Below are positions 22,085 through 32,645 of a stretch of 64,000 nt of DNA, one piece after another. The notes beneath the pieces were generated by a model. It worked only from the letters and a program-made list of their open reading frames with translations, was not told the DNA's origin and did not search any database. The position numbers and the translations under genes were made by a program. The first letter of the stretch is position 1, and every line of letters starts with the position of its first letter. The stretch is from Massilia sp. H-1 (lineage in GTDB: Bacteria; Pseudomonadota; Gammaproteobacteria; Burkholderiales; Burkholderiaceae_D), in assembly GCA_024703915.1 (NCBI GenBank), contig CP087969.1, positions 4,588,001 through 4,652,000 on the forward strand, read 5' to 3'.

Positions 22085-23195
22085 TTACTTGCGCAGGCGG
22101 CGGCGCGAAGCGAGCAGCATCATCGCTGCCATGCCCAGCAGGGCAACGCCCGAAGGCTCGGGCACGACATGGATGGCGCCGTTGGTGGCGTCCACCAGGT
22201 AGGGCACATAGCTCGCCAGGAGAATGCCGCCGAACGAGGTGCCGAAGGTGCCGCCAATCTGGGTCACCCCGTCGATGGTCCAGCGCTGGCTGAAGGTATT
22301 GTTCGCCACCAGCATCAGCTCGCCATACATGGTGACGAAGGCCGGGCCGCCGGAATCGCCGCCACCGATGCCCGACTCGCGGTTGTTCAGCAGCAGCCAT
22401 GTGCAAACGCCGAAGTAGGTACAGTGGGTATCCTGCACCACGCCCAGGGCGTTGGTGCCGTCGAAGTCGGCGTAATAGACCTCATTGTTGCCGCCCCATC
22501 CGGATTCGTCGTCGCCGTCGAACATGTCGATGTAATTTTCGCCCGTGCGCTTGACGCGGAATGCGGGACCGACCGTGTAGCCGTTGATGCCGTCGCCCGA
22601 GGTGCCGTGTAGCTTACCATGGTGATGTGGGTGCCGGAGCTGACAGGGTTGGCGGCCATCTTGTAGATTTTCGCGCCCGCCGGTGCATCGGCGCCGAGGG
22701 TGATGACGGACAGGTCGTCATTCACGCAGAAGGCGTTGACGCCAACCGGGCAATTGCCAAAGCCTTTGTAATCGGGGTTCATCGACACGCCCACTGCCGT
22801 CATCACGGCCGTGCCGTTGGTTCCGGTGGTGTTGAACACGACGCGCACGTCGTTGCCGGGCGTGTTCAGGTCGATCACCGTGCCGTTGCCGTCGGTGTCG
22901 ACGCAGTGGCCAGCATGGAGACGACCTGGCGTTTGCCGACCAGCGCACCGGAGCAGATGAACGACTGGCCCGCGTAGCGGATATTGATGCTGACCACGCC
23001 GGAATAGGGCGAGGCGGCATTGTTCGGGTCGACGTGGGCAGCGGGCGAATCGGGCAGGGCGCCCGCGGTAATCAAGGGTGAATAAGTGACGCCGTCAATG
23101 ACGGTGGCCTGGGCGCCTGTGCTGGCGGCGAAAAAGGCGCCACTCATGATGGCGTAACCCAGCAATTTTTTCAGTGACGCATGTCGATTCAACAT
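22085..23195 (-). CDS. trypsin-like serine protease with PEP-CTERM anchor
   Basis: Secreted S1-family protease. Start at 23195 (AAGGAAA upstream) gives a signal peptide (MLNRHASLKKLLGYAIMSGA...AQA). Catalytic triad: His in AGHCVDTDGN (reading ATGCTGGCCACTGC as GCCGGCCACTGC, another GCCGGC lesion at ~22912), Asp in DDLSVITLG, Ser in GGGDSGGPAF. The C terminus is VPEPSGVALLGMAAMMLLA then RRRLRK, a standard PEP-CTERM sorting signal, so an exosortase should cleave and process it at the envelope. A further break at ~22611 (TAC-GGC with extra bases). About 369 aa. The exosortase at 53.2-54.0 kb looks dedicated to a different substrate. Confidence 0.9.
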
Positions 23196-23440
23196 AGTCG
23201 GTTTCCTTGTAGGTAAGCGGAACATCCCCGGCACGCAAGATTTCACGTGTCATGCGCATCATGCAGAAAGCATGCCATCGGAAAAATTCTTAAGAAATAC
23301 ATACACTTATCGTTGCACAAGAAGCAATGCGGTGCCCAGATGTAAAATTTCTCGACGGCAAAAACATTGCCTAAAAAATCATTGTCGGCCGACCCCATGG
23401 ACTGCGTCGCAAGCAAAACCGGCGTGCTACACTTTGCCTT

Positions 23441-25141
23441 ATGCCCCTGCCAAGACCGCGTTTTCTGCATGCCTTTGTGACCATCGCGACCATGCTGGCG
23501 CTGCTGTGCGCCGCGCCGCTGGCGGTGGCCGATGCCAGCCGCCGTCAGGTGCTGGTGATCTATTCGCTGGGGTCCGATGCCGCCTCGGCCTGGCAAACCC
23601 GCCTGACAGCCTAAGGCATCGCCCACGAGGTCGGCGGCGGGCAGGGCGGCGCCGTGCCCGAAGTATTCGACGAACGGCTCGACGTGATCCGGGTCGGCGA
23701 GCGCGAGGCGCTGGCGGCCATGGCGCCCTATCTGCAAGCGAAGTACGCGCGCCTGCGCTTCGACGCCGTGATCGCCGAAAACTACCAGGCCAACCGCTTC
23801 CTGAGCGAGCATCCGGATTTGTTCCCCGGCGTGCCGCGCTTTTACGTCAACCATGGCCGCGCGGCTGGCATCCGGCCGACGGCACCGGCATGGAAATCGA
23901 CTTCGATTTCATGCGCGCGATCGACGCCATTCCGCTGGCGCTGCCGCATGTCAAACGCATCGTGGTCGTGGCCGACGCCACGCCGCGCGGCAAGGAATGG
24001 CTCGACGCCGTGCGCGCTATCGCGCCCCAGTACGAGGGGCGTATCGGGTTCGAGTTCTGGGACCGCCTCACGTTCGCCCAGCTGTATCAGCGCGCGGGGA
24101 CGCTCGGGCCCGACACCGCAATCTACATGTTCCCCACCTATGCCGACGCCAGCGGCGCGACCGGCATGCCCGCGATGGTGGCGCGCACCCTGGCCGCCAG
24201 CACGCGCGTGCCGGTGTTTACCTATGTCGACTCGCTGATGGTGCCGGGTGTGGTGGGCGGTTACGTGATCAGCGGCGAACGGGTGGGACGCGCGATCGGG
24301 CGCCTGGTCAACGGCCAGCCTAACCCGCCTGAGCGAGGTGCAGACCTATGTGTTCGACCGCCAGCTTGCACGGCGCTTCGGCATGCGCGAGATCCCCGGA
24401 ACCCAGTGGCGCAACGCCGATCAGGGCGTGTGGGAGCAGTACCGCTGGCAGATCATCGGCAGCGTTTCGCTGATCGCGCTGCAGGCCATGCTCATCACGG
24501 CGCTGGTGATGGCGCTGCGCGGACGGCGCCGGGCAATGTTCGCCCTGGACCGCGAGCGCGCCAGCCTGGAGCAGGCGGTCGGGGAGCGCACGATCGAACT
24601 GCAGGCGGCCAACAACGCGCTGGAACAGCAGGTCACGACCGACGCCCTGACCGGGATCGGCAACCGGCGCCGCATGACGGCCCAGATCAGCGCCGAACTC
24701 GAACGGGCGCGCCGGTTCGGCCATCCGCTGTCGCTGCTGATGATCGACATCGACCACTTCAAGGATGTCAACGACCGCTTCGGCCACGACGTCGGCGACC
24801 GCGCCATCGTGGCGGTGGCAATGGCGCTGTCGGTGGATCTGCGCGCCAGCGATGCGGCGGCCCGCTTTGGCGGCGAGGAATTCGTGGTCCTGATGCCCGA
24901 GACCGATGTCGGCATGGCCTGCGACGTGGCCGACCGCCTGCGCAGGTCGATCGAGGCGCTGCGCCTCGAAGGCGACGACGGACGCCCGATCGCGCTGACC
25001 ATCAGCATCGGCGTGGCGCTGGCCAGTTCGCGCGGCCAGGCCGAGACGCCCTCGGCGCTGCTCTCGCGCGCCGACCGGGCGCTGTACCAGGCCAAGGCCG
25101 GGGGCCGAAACTGCGTGGTGCGCGCCATGGAGCCTGCATGA
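23441..25141 (+). CDS. membrane-bound diguanylate cyclase with periplasmic ABC-type sensor domain
   Basis: Makes cyclic di-GMP from GTP. Signal peptide/first helix at 1-30 (FVTIATMLALLCAAPLAVA); a periplasmic region resembling an ABC-transporter substrate-binding sensor (VLVIYSLGSD, FPGVPRFYVNHG, VKRIVVVADATPRG, VPGVVGGYVISGE); a membrane helix (~SVSLIALQAMLITALVMAL); a short coiled coil; then GGDEF with DALTGIGNRRRM, DIDHFKDVNDRFGHDVGD and the active-site loop RFGGEEFVVL. RASD lies five residues before GGEEF, the usual inhibitory I-site spacing. A GCCGGC lesion at 23606 inserts a false in-frame TAA (TAGIAHEV); other breaks at ~23865 and 24320. The stop overlaps the photolyase start (ATGA). 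Confidence 0.92.
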
Positions 25142-26670
25142 CGGTGCTGCGACTGGTGCTCGGCGACCAGCTTAATCCCCTGCACAGCTGGTTCGCGGCG
25201 GTCCGCGACGACGTCGTCTACACGCTGATGGAAGTGCGCCAGGAGACCGACTACACGCACCATCACGCGCAAAAGATCATCGCCATTTTCAGCTTAAGGC
25301 ATGCGCGCTGGCGCGTGCGCTGGAACAGGGCGGCCACCGCGTGCACTATCTGGCGATCGACGACCCGCACAACACGCAAACCATTTCCGGCAACCTGGAC
25401 TGGCTGCGTGCGCGCTGCGCGCCACCGCCTTCGAATACCAGGCGCCCGACGAATGGCGGCTCGACCAGCAGCTGGCGGCTTACGCCGATGCCCTGCCGTG
25501 CCCGGCGCGGATGTGCGACAGCGAGCATTTCCTGACCACCCGCGACGAAGCGCAGCGCATCTTCATGCTACCGCAAGCAGTGGCTGATGGAGTACTTCTA
25601 CCGCCAGATGCGGCTGGTGCACAAGGTGCTGGTCGAACAGGACGGCAAGCCAGTAGGCAGGCCAGTGGAACTTCGACCACGACAACCGCAAGCCATGGCG
25701 CGGCACGCCGCCCGAGCCGTTCGATACGCGGTCCAGCATGACCACACGGCGCTGTGGGAGACGATCAAGCATGCGGGCGTGGGCAGCTTCGGCCAGGCCC
25801 AACAGCGCGCGATCGTCTGGCCGCAGGACCGCGCCGAGGCGCTGACCCATCTGGACGCCTTCATCCAGCACGGTCTGCCGCACTTCGGCGACTACCAGGA
25901 TGCGATGAGCAGCAAGGCCTCGCGCCTGTTCCATTCGATGCTCTCGTTCGCGCTCAATACCAAGATGCTGCACCCGCGCGAAGTGATCGCCGACGCCGAA
26001 GACGCCTGGCGCAGCCGGCCACGCGCCGCTGCACGCGGTCGAGGGTTTCATTCGCCAGATTCTGGGCTGGCGCGAATACGTGCGCGGCGTGTACTGGGCC
26101 CATATGCCCGGCTACGGCGCGCACAATGTGTTCGGCCACACGCAGGCGCTGCCGTCCTGGTTCTGGGACGGCAAAACGAAGATGAACTGCCTGCGCCACG
26201 CGATCGGCCAGTCGCTCGACGACGCCCACGCCCACCACATCCAGCGCCTGATGGTGATCGGTAATTTTGCGCTGCTGGCCTAGCCTCGATCCGGACCAGG
26301 TGCACCAGTGGTATCTGGGCGTGTACGTGGACGCTTCGAGTGGGTCGAAATGCCGAACACGATCGGCATGAGCCAGTTCGCCGACGGCGGCCTGCTGGCC
26401 ACCAAGCCGTATGTGTCGAGCGCGGCCTACATCGACCGCATGAGCGACTACTGCAAGGGCTGCCACTACGACAAGAAGGCCCGCCTGGGCGAACTGGCCT
26501 GTCCCTATAATGCGCTGTACTGGGATTTTTTCGAGCGCCACGCGGACCGGCTGGCGGGCAATCAGCGCCTCGCCATGGTGTACCGCAATCTCTACAACAT
26601 GGACGATCAGGCGCGCGCCGCCTTCCAGGAGCGCGCCGCCAGCCCGCGCGCCCGGCTCGACCAACTTTGA
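25138..26670 (+). CDS. cryptochrome/photolyase-related FeS protein (PhrB-like)
   Basis: About 510-aa member of the FeS bacterial cryptochrome/photolyase group (deoxyribodipyrimidine photolyase-related), flavoproteins that repair (6-4) photoproducts or sense light. Seen: LVLGDQLNPLHSWF at the N terminus, WNFDHDNRKPW, YQDAMSSKASRLFHS, FIRQILGWREYVRGVYW, and C-terminal cysteines in TKMNCLRH and YCKGCHYDKK...LACPYNALYW that fit the 4Fe-4S ligands. At least seven breaks, several GCCGGC lesions (25291, 26028 where an A precedes an intact GCCGGC, 26280). Translationally coupled to the upstream diguanylate cyclase, which makes a light or damage link to c-di-GMP plausible but unproven. Confidence 0.92.
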
Positions 26671-26682
26671 CACGGATGGAAC

Positions 26683-27599
26683 ATGACACTGCATATTGAA
26701 ACGCCGCTCATCGAGTCGGGCGCGCTCGCTTCAAACGGGCGCACGGTCTGGCTCAAGATGGAGGCGTTGCAGCCGCCGGGTTCCTTCAAGATCCGCGGCA
26801 TCGGCCACGCCTGCCAGGGAATACGTGCGGCGCAGGGCGCGCCGCTTCATCTCTTCGTCGGGCGGCAATGCCAAGGCATCGCGGCCGCGTATGCGGGCCG
26901 CAAGCTCGGTGTGCCGGTGCTGGTGGTGGTGCCGGAGACGACGACCGAACGCGCGCGAACTGATCCGGCGCGAGCAGGCCGACATCATCGTGCATGGCGC
27001 CAGCTTCCAGGAAGCGAATGCGCACGCGCAATCGCTGCTCGGCCCGAACGACGCGTTCATCCATCCCTTCGACGATCCCTTGCTGTGGGACGGCCACGCC
27101 AGCATGATCGATGAAGTGGCGCGCGCCGGCGTGCAGCCCGATGCGGTGGTGCTGTCGGTGGGCGGCGGGGGATTGCTGTGCGGCGTGCTGCAGGGGCTGC
27201 ACCGCAACGGCTGGGGGCAGGTGCCGGTGATCGCGGTGGAGACGGCGGGCGCCGATTCGCTGGCCCAGGCGATGGCCGTCGCATGAGCGCGTCACGCTGT
27301 CGGCCATTACCAGCATCGCCACGTCGCTCGGTGCGCGCCAGGTGGCGCAGCAAGCCTTCGAATGGACGCAGCGCCATCCGGTGCGCAGCGCCGTGGTAAG
27401 CGATGCCGACGCCGTGGCGGCCTGCCTGCGCTTCATGGACGACCAGCGCATTGTCGTGGAGCCAGCCTGCGGCGCCGCGCTGGCTGCCGTGTATGGCAAC
27501 GCGCCGCAGCTGGCCGGCTTGCGCGAGGTGCTCGTGATCGTGTGCGGCGGCGTGACCGCCAGCACCGAACAGCTGCGCAAATGGGCCTACAGCGCGTAA
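26683..27599 (+). CDS. PLP-dependent L-serine/L-threonine dehydratase
   Basis: Fold-type II PLP enzyme deaminating serine or threonine to the 2-oxoacid. Seen: PPGSFKIRGIG with the PLP lysine (~residue 35), SSGGNAG (substrate-carboxylate loop, recovered across frames), VLSVGGGGLLCGVL (phosphate cradle), VEPACGAALA and VIVCGGVTAS at the C terminus. About 305 aa. Breaks at ~26820, ~26874 (GCCAAGGC for GCCGGC), ~26948 (one GC lost from a GCGCGC run) and ~27286. Two intact GCCGGC sites are present (27125, 27513). Starts 12 bases after the photolyase stop; its last 13 bases overlap the convergent lipase gene. Confidence 0.9.
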
Positions 27600-28902
27600 A
27601 TGATGGATGCAATCGTGTCGTAGATCGGATAGACCTTGGGCCCCGACTTGGGCCAGCCGATCATGTCGAAGTGGTCGTAGGTGCGGTAGGTTTGCAGGAA
27701 GTTCCAGCTGCCCTTGACGGGGGTGCCGTCGAAATCGCGCACCGCCTGCCCGGCCGAAGCAGCGCATGCTCACAGTGTTGACCACGCCGTCGTTGGCGAA
27801 CCAGCGTTCGTCGACCCTGACCCGTCCCGGCGCGGACTGGGTGTACGAACCGAGGCCCCGCTGGGCGATGGACGGCACGATCCATTCGCCGGAATAGGGC
27901 TTGGTCAGCGGCGCCATGTCGCGCCTTGGATACTGGTATTTCCGGTTCTGGAAGAAGGCCAGCGTGCGGTCGGTGCCGTTGCAGCAAAGGCGCCCGCTTC
28001 GGTGGCGGTATTGGCCATCGAGAAGTAGTAGACGTTGGGCGAGGTCTTGACCCAGGCGTTGAATTCACGCGCCCCGTCCGGCCCCATTTCCCATTGCGCC
28101 GAATCGAAATTGTCCTGATTCCAGAACGGCGTGGCCATAGCCCGCTCGAGGTAGCTTGGCGTCCGATTCGTTGGCCTGCCGTTCGATGCCGAACTGCTGC
28201 AGCTGCAAGTCGAGCCCGTGGCCGCTGCCGCCCGGATTGGCGATGGCGCCGATGCCACCTGCCATGCGCGATGAAGGGGCCGAAGTCGGTCATGGCGTCG
28301 CGCAGGCTGGTGCCGTCGTGCGGCGCGGCGAGCGTAGTGGCGCTCGCGACCCAGCCGCTCTTGCCGCCCTGGTAAAGCTCGCCGCCGCCTTCGTCGCCAT
28401 GGGGCGAGCCGTGCTCGAGCAGCTGGATCAGCGCGCGGATGGTCTGGCCGCCCTGGCTGTGGCCGATCAGGTGCACCGGGTGCTGGGCGTCCCAGGCGGG
28501 ATACAGCGCGATCGGATAATTGTTTGGATTGTGCGAAGGATCGGTGGCCCAGCATTTGCCGGGCGGACGGCGCTCTGCCACGTGGTCGGCGCGCGTGGTG
28601 TGGACGCTGCCGTAGTCCACGCAGCCGCCCTTGATCTGGTAATACAGTTCGGCCGAGCGGTCCCAGCTCGAGCTGATCGAGCCGACCGACGCGGCCAGGA
28701 TCTGGTGCTCGCCCTGGTGGTGGCGCATGTGCTCGGCGATATCGTCGAAGCCGCCCCAGTATTTGAAGCCGGTCCGCTTGTATTGTTCCGGACCGAAACC
28801 GAGAAAACCGTGGACCAATACCACGGGATAATTGTTGGCGGCGATGGCAGGCTGGGCGAGCGCCAGCAACAGTGCCGCGGCGAACTTGGTGCGATGGGAC
28901 AT
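27587..28902 (-). CDS. secreted triacylglycerol lipase (family I.5-like)
   Basis: Secreted esterase/lipase, about 435 aa. Signal peptide MSHRTKFAAALLLALAQPAIAA. Then YPVVLVHGFLGFG (oxyanion region), FKYWGG as in staphylococcal/Geobacillus lipases, SSSWDRSAELYYQIKGG, VDYGSVHTTRADH, the nucleophile elbow HLIGHSQGGQT and TTLAAPHDGTSL. The catalytic His is expected in the C-terminal segment YDHFDMIGWP. Breaks near 28255, 28150, 27985, 27915 and 27750. Restoring the last frame ends the protein in IYAL at the TAG at 27587. Stands alone and is convergent with the dehydratase gene. Confidence 0.88.
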
Positions 28903-28998
28903 GGCGTACTTCCGGTGATGGAGGTCGCCACCATTGTAGGTACGATAGCCAAAGCGCGGCCTTGAACCGCGCTCAAACTCGGCGCGTTTGCAACAGTC

Positions 28999-30142
28999 TC
29001 AGGGACTGCCGCCCGGTCCGTTGCTGCCGACCGCGCTGGCGGCCATGCCGAGCGGGGTCTTGCCTTGCCACACAACGTCATTGTCGACCGAGTACAGCTT
29101 GCACGGTTCATTGCTTTTCTTTTCGCAGGTGCTGATCGCGCGCTGATCGGGATCTTCGCCGTCTTCGGCCCAGCACCAGGCCCCGCTGGCAGAGACCGCG
29201 AAGGCGCGCGGCGTCATGCGCGCCAGGTATTCGCGGTAGGCGGCGCGTCCGCTTTCGGCCAGATAGGGAACGGCCGCGATATCGTCGATGCGGGCAAAAT
29301 TGGTGGGCGGCAGGGTCGGCGCGGCACCGACCGCGACCATTTCCGCGGTGGGCATGCCGATCTGGCGCAGGAACGGTTCGGCTTGCTTCCACCAGATCTT
29401 TTCACCGTCGCGGCTGGCAATCATGCCGTGCGAATCGCGCTTGAAGGCGCCGAATTCGACCAGCCGCGCCCGGCCGCCCTCGCGCACGAAGGCGGTGTGC
29501 ATGCGGCCGACCAGGTCGGGACCGAACAGCGAATCGTTGACGCCGTACATCCACAGGCTGGGCACCTTGTTGTGCGCGCCATAGCTGGCGAAGGCATTGA
29601 CCAGCGAGGCGCGCCAGTCGCAGCTGTTGCCATCGTCGCGCAGGCCGCCGGCTGAAGTTGATCAGGCCGCGCACGCCGGGCACCGCGCGTGCCGAGCGCC
29701 ATGGTGGCCAGGCCGCCATACGATTGGCCTAAGCAACCACGATGCGGTCGGCGTCGACCCATGTCTGTTCACGCGCAAATTGGATGGCTGACAACACGTC
29801 ATCGGCCTGGGCCTGGCCATTGGCTGTCATGTTGCAGCCGTGATTGGCGTAGGTGCCGGTCGAACTGGCGAAGCCCTGGCGCATCGGCACCATGACCGCG
29901 TAGCCGCGCTTGACGAAGGCGGTGGCCATGAATATGAAACGGTCGCGCGGCTGGAACTGCGGCTCGCCCGCTTCCTTGCCATGATTGATGATCAACAGCG
30001 GGAACGGTCCCTTGCCGTTCGGCCGGAACACGGTGGTTTGCAGGCGCGCGTTGCCATCTTCACCAGCGGGCACCATGATCACTTGCTCATTCAAGCGGAA
30101 GTCGACCGGCAGATCTTGTTCGACTGCCAAGGATGGCATCAT
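28999..30142 (-). CDS. secreted alpha/beta hydrolase (dienelactone-hydrolase-like)
   Basis: Alpha/beta-hydrolase of about 380 aa: LLIINHGKEAG, YAVMVPMRQGFASSTG, DRIVVAGQSYGGLATMAL (nucleophile Ser), SLWMYGVNDSLFG (acid region) and FKRDSHGMIAS (catalytic His). Two GCCGGC lesions interrupt it: 29730 (VVAGQSYGG) and ~29650 (NFAGGLRDD). I mark the ATG at 30142, but about 18 codons immediately upstream read in frame as a signal peptide (RTVFSIASVSLACLC), so the true start is probably a non-ATG codon, or a damaged ATG, near 30195. Substrate unknown; the cysteine-rich C-terminal ~80 residues (GAWCWAEDGED, STCEKKSNEPCKLY) are an addition beyond the hydrolase core. Confidence 0.82.
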
Positions 30143-30345
30143 GCAGAGGCAGGCAAGGGAAACGCTGGCGATGGAAAAGACGGTACGAATGATGGGCTCC
30201 CGATGGATTGGATTGCCGAAAGGAATGTATCGATTCTAGGCAGGAGTTTTTTCAGGAGCAATACCCGATTGATAATTTCAAGCGTATGTGTGCAAAAAGA
30301 TCGCTGCCTTGCACAGCCGTTGGTAACATGCTTAAGCACGCCGTC

Positions 30346-31010
30346 ATGAAAACTTATTCGTCCGACATTTCCACTCCACCAAGTAAGCCGCGCTGCCCGC
30401 GCTGCCTGCGTCCCGCAATCGGCCTGCGTGTGCGGCTGGATCGCGCCCGTGCCTGCCGAGGCGGGCTTGCTGATCTTGCAGCATCCGATGGAGGTCGACA
30501 ATGCCAAGGGCAGCGCCCGCCTGTTGCACCTGAGCGTGGCCGGTTCCGTCATGGCCACCGGCGAGACCTTCGACCCGCTGGCGCTGGAGCGCCTGCTGAG
30601 CGAGGGCGGGTGCGTGCCGCTGTTGCTGTACCCGGACTTGCCGGGCGAACGCGCGTCGGCATTGCCGCGCCGCCGCCCTTCGACGTGGGTCTGTGCGCGC
30701 AGCCTGCGCGTGTGCTGCTGGTGGTACTGGACGGAACGTGGCGCAAAAGCCGCAAGATGCTGTATCAGAATCCCTTGCTGCAAGCCTTGCCGCGCTTGCC
30801 GCTGACGCAAATGCTTAGGCCTCGCATTATGCGATTCGCAAGGCGCATGCGCCGGATCAGCTGTCCACGCTGGAGGCGACTTGCCATGCGCTGGCGATGC
30901 TGGAGGGCGCGCCCCAGCGCTACCAGCCCTTGCTCGACAGCTTCGACCGCTTTATTGCCTGTTTTCAGGCGACCGGGGGCAGGCTGGCACGCCTGGAACA
31001 GGGCGATTGA
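30346..31010 (+). CDS. DTW-domain protein (tRNA-uridine aminocarboxypropyltransferase)
   Basis: DTW-domain enzyme of the TapT/YfiP family, which transfers a 3-amino-3-carboxypropyl group from SAM to U47 of tRNA. Seen: zinc-type cysteines (RCPRCLRPAIG then CVCGW), LLILQHPMEVDNAKGSARLL, VVLDGTWRKSRKML (the DTW signature) and a helical C-terminal region ending LARLEQGD. About 220 aa. Breaks at ~30434, ~30650 and 30812 (GCTTAGGCC for a GCCGGCC site; QMPASHYAIRK). Followed closely by the LexA box of the next gene. Confidence 0.88.
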
Positions 31011-31034
31011 AACGGCAGGCGGGTCGGTGTAATA

Positions 31035-31054
31035 TACTGTATATCCATGCAGTA
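31035..31054. promoter_or_regulatory. LexA (SOS) box upstream of the radical SAM gene
   Basis: TACTGTATATCCATGCAGTA matches the consensus TACTGTATATATATACAGTA at 17 of 20 positions, with both CTG/CAG half-sites perfect. It ends 16 bases before the GTG start at 31071 and 24 bases after the DTW stop, so bound LexA would block this gene. Its central ATG (31047) should not be used for translation. Confidence 0.85.
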
Positions 31055-31070
31055 TACGCAGGTGAACCCC

Positions 31071-32239
31071 GTGACCGATCCCAACGACCAATCCGAACAG
31101 CACGTCATGCTGCCGCCGCGGCCGCTGTCCGCGCAAAAAGGGCGGGGCGCCGTGTCCAATCTGCAAGGCCGGTACGAGGTCAATGCCCGCGAGGGGTTTG
31201 ACGACGGCTGGGCGCAGGAAGACGAGGCCCCCGCGCCCTTCAAGACGCAAGTGACGGACGAATTCGCCAAAACCATCCTCACGCGCAACGCCTCGCCGGA
31301 CATTCCCTTCAATGTCTCGCTCAATCCCTACCGCGGCTGCGAACACGGCTGCGTCTATTGTTTCCGCGCGGCCGACCCACAGCTACCTGGGCCTGTCGCC
31401 GGGGCTCGATTTCGAGAGCCGGCTGTTCTGCCAAGGTCAACGCGGCCGACCTGCTGCGGCAGGAGCTGGCCAAGCCGTCTTACCGGCCGGAACCTATCGC
31501 CGTCGGCGTGAACACGGATGCCTACCAGCCCTGCGAGCGCGAACGGCGCATCACGCGGCGCGTGCTGGAGGTGCTGCACGACTGCGAGCACCCGGTCGCG
31601 CTCATTTCCAAGTCCTCGCTGATCGAGCGCGACATCGATCTGATCGCGCCCATGGCGGCCAAGCAGCAAGCCATTGCCGCCATCACGCTGACCACGCTCG
31701 ACCCGGCCATCTCACGCACGCTCGAGCCGCGCGCCGCGGCCCCTGCGCGCAGGCTGCGCACGATCCGCACCCTGACCGATGCTTAGCATCCCCGTGCGCG
31801 TGAGCGTGGCGCCCATCATTCCTTTCATCACCGAACCGGAACTCGAAAAAGTGCTCGAAGCGGCGCGCGCGGCTTGGCTGCTGTTTCCGCCCACTACGTG
31901 GTGCTGCGCTTGCCATGGGAAGTCAATCCCTTGTTCCAGCAATGGCTGGAGGCCCACTTCCCGGAGCGCGCCCAGCGCGTGATGAACCGCGTGCGCGACA
32001 TGCGCGGCGGCAAGGACTACGACAGCGACTTCCAGCAAGCGCATGTCAGGCGAGGGGGTATGGGCCGATCTGATCCGCCAGCGCTTCGTCAAGGCGGTCG
32101 AACGCCTGGGCATGAATCTCACCAGCGGGCGCTTTGCCGCGCTCGATGCCTCGCGCTTCCGGCGGCCGACGGTGGTGCCATGCCTACCAAGGCCAAGCAA
32201 TGCGGCAATGCGACCGGCCAGCTCGATCTGTTTTCCTGA
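31071..32239 (+). CDS. PA0069-family radical SAM protein
   Basis: Radical SAM protein of about 385 aa related to spore photoproduct lyase-like proteins; biochemical role unknown. Cluster motif CEHGCVYCFAR (CX3CX2C) preceded by NVSLNPYRG, then GVNTDAYQPCER, ALISKSSLIERDIDL, RTLTDAGIPVRVSVAPIIP and LRLPWEVNPLFQQW. GTG at 31071 chosen because AGGTGA lies 5 bases upstream and the ATG at 31047 falls inside the LexA box. Breaks at ~31374, ~31432, 31786 (GCCGGC lesion, DAGIPVR), ~31870, ~32040 and ~32163. To my knowledge the Pseudomonas aeruginosa homologue PA0069 is in the SOS regulon, which fits the box here. Confidence 0.9.
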
Positions 32240-32330
32240 ATCCGGGCCTTGCGAAAAGTCAACGGCAGGCTTGTCTTGCCGCGCCGGATTGACGAAGCTC
32301 AAACTGTATAGACAAGATCCCCTTGCTGCA

Positions 32331-32358
32331 TTGACCCCTGTTTTCCCGATCCTATACT
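32331..32358 (+). promoter_or_regulatory. sigma70 promoter of the methionine-rich gene pair
   Basis: TTGACC, 16-base spacer, TATACT, about 55 bases before the first ATG. It lies in a noticeably less GC-rich stretch after the radical SAM gene. Confidence 0.6.
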
Positions 32359-32412
32359 GGCCTCTCTCTTCAATCTCGAAGGGAATTTACATCACTTACG
32401 ATAGGAAATCAC

Positions 32413-32643
32413 ATGACGATGCAATCGACGATGCCCATGCCTATGTCCATGCCCATGCCCATGTCCATGCCGGGAATGATGAACGGCATGCCCATGCAGG
32501 CAATGATGCCGATGATGATGGCGAGCATGAAGATGAAGATGGTAGTAAGCAAGACTGAATGCGAAATGGTCCCGGCCGCCGGGATGGACAAGGACATGTT
32601 CGCCAGCAGCTGCCAGATGCTGCAAATGATGATCGAGGCTTAA
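32413..32643 (+). CDS. methionine-rich small protein 1 (76 aa)
   Basis: Extraordinary composition: about one residue in three is Met, in MP/MS/MxxM patterns over residues 1-45 (MPMPMSMPMPMSMPGMM), followed by KTECEMVPAAGMDKDMFASSCQML. There is no signal peptide or membrane helix. The second half is clearly related to the next gene (C-M-x-P-x-x-G-M-x-x-x-M-F-x-x-S-C-x-x-L/M), so both are real and paralogous. GGAAA lies 5-10 bases before the ATG. Met/Cys-rich segments suggest soft-metal (Cu(I)/Ag(I)) binding or a redox sink; this is inference. No family recognised. Confidence 0.75.
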   Translation: MTMQSTMPMPMSMPMPMSMPGMMNGMPMQAMMPMMMASMKMKMVVSKTECEMVPAAGMDKDMFASSCQMLQMMIEA

Positions 32644-32645
32644 GC

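Noticed and set aside
32392-32625. His-rich ORF (HGHGHGHRHGH) on the minus strand
   Set aside because: It is the complement of the methionine-rich gene: ATG runs read backwards give CAT (His). The plus strand has the promoter, ribosome site and a paralogous neighbour.
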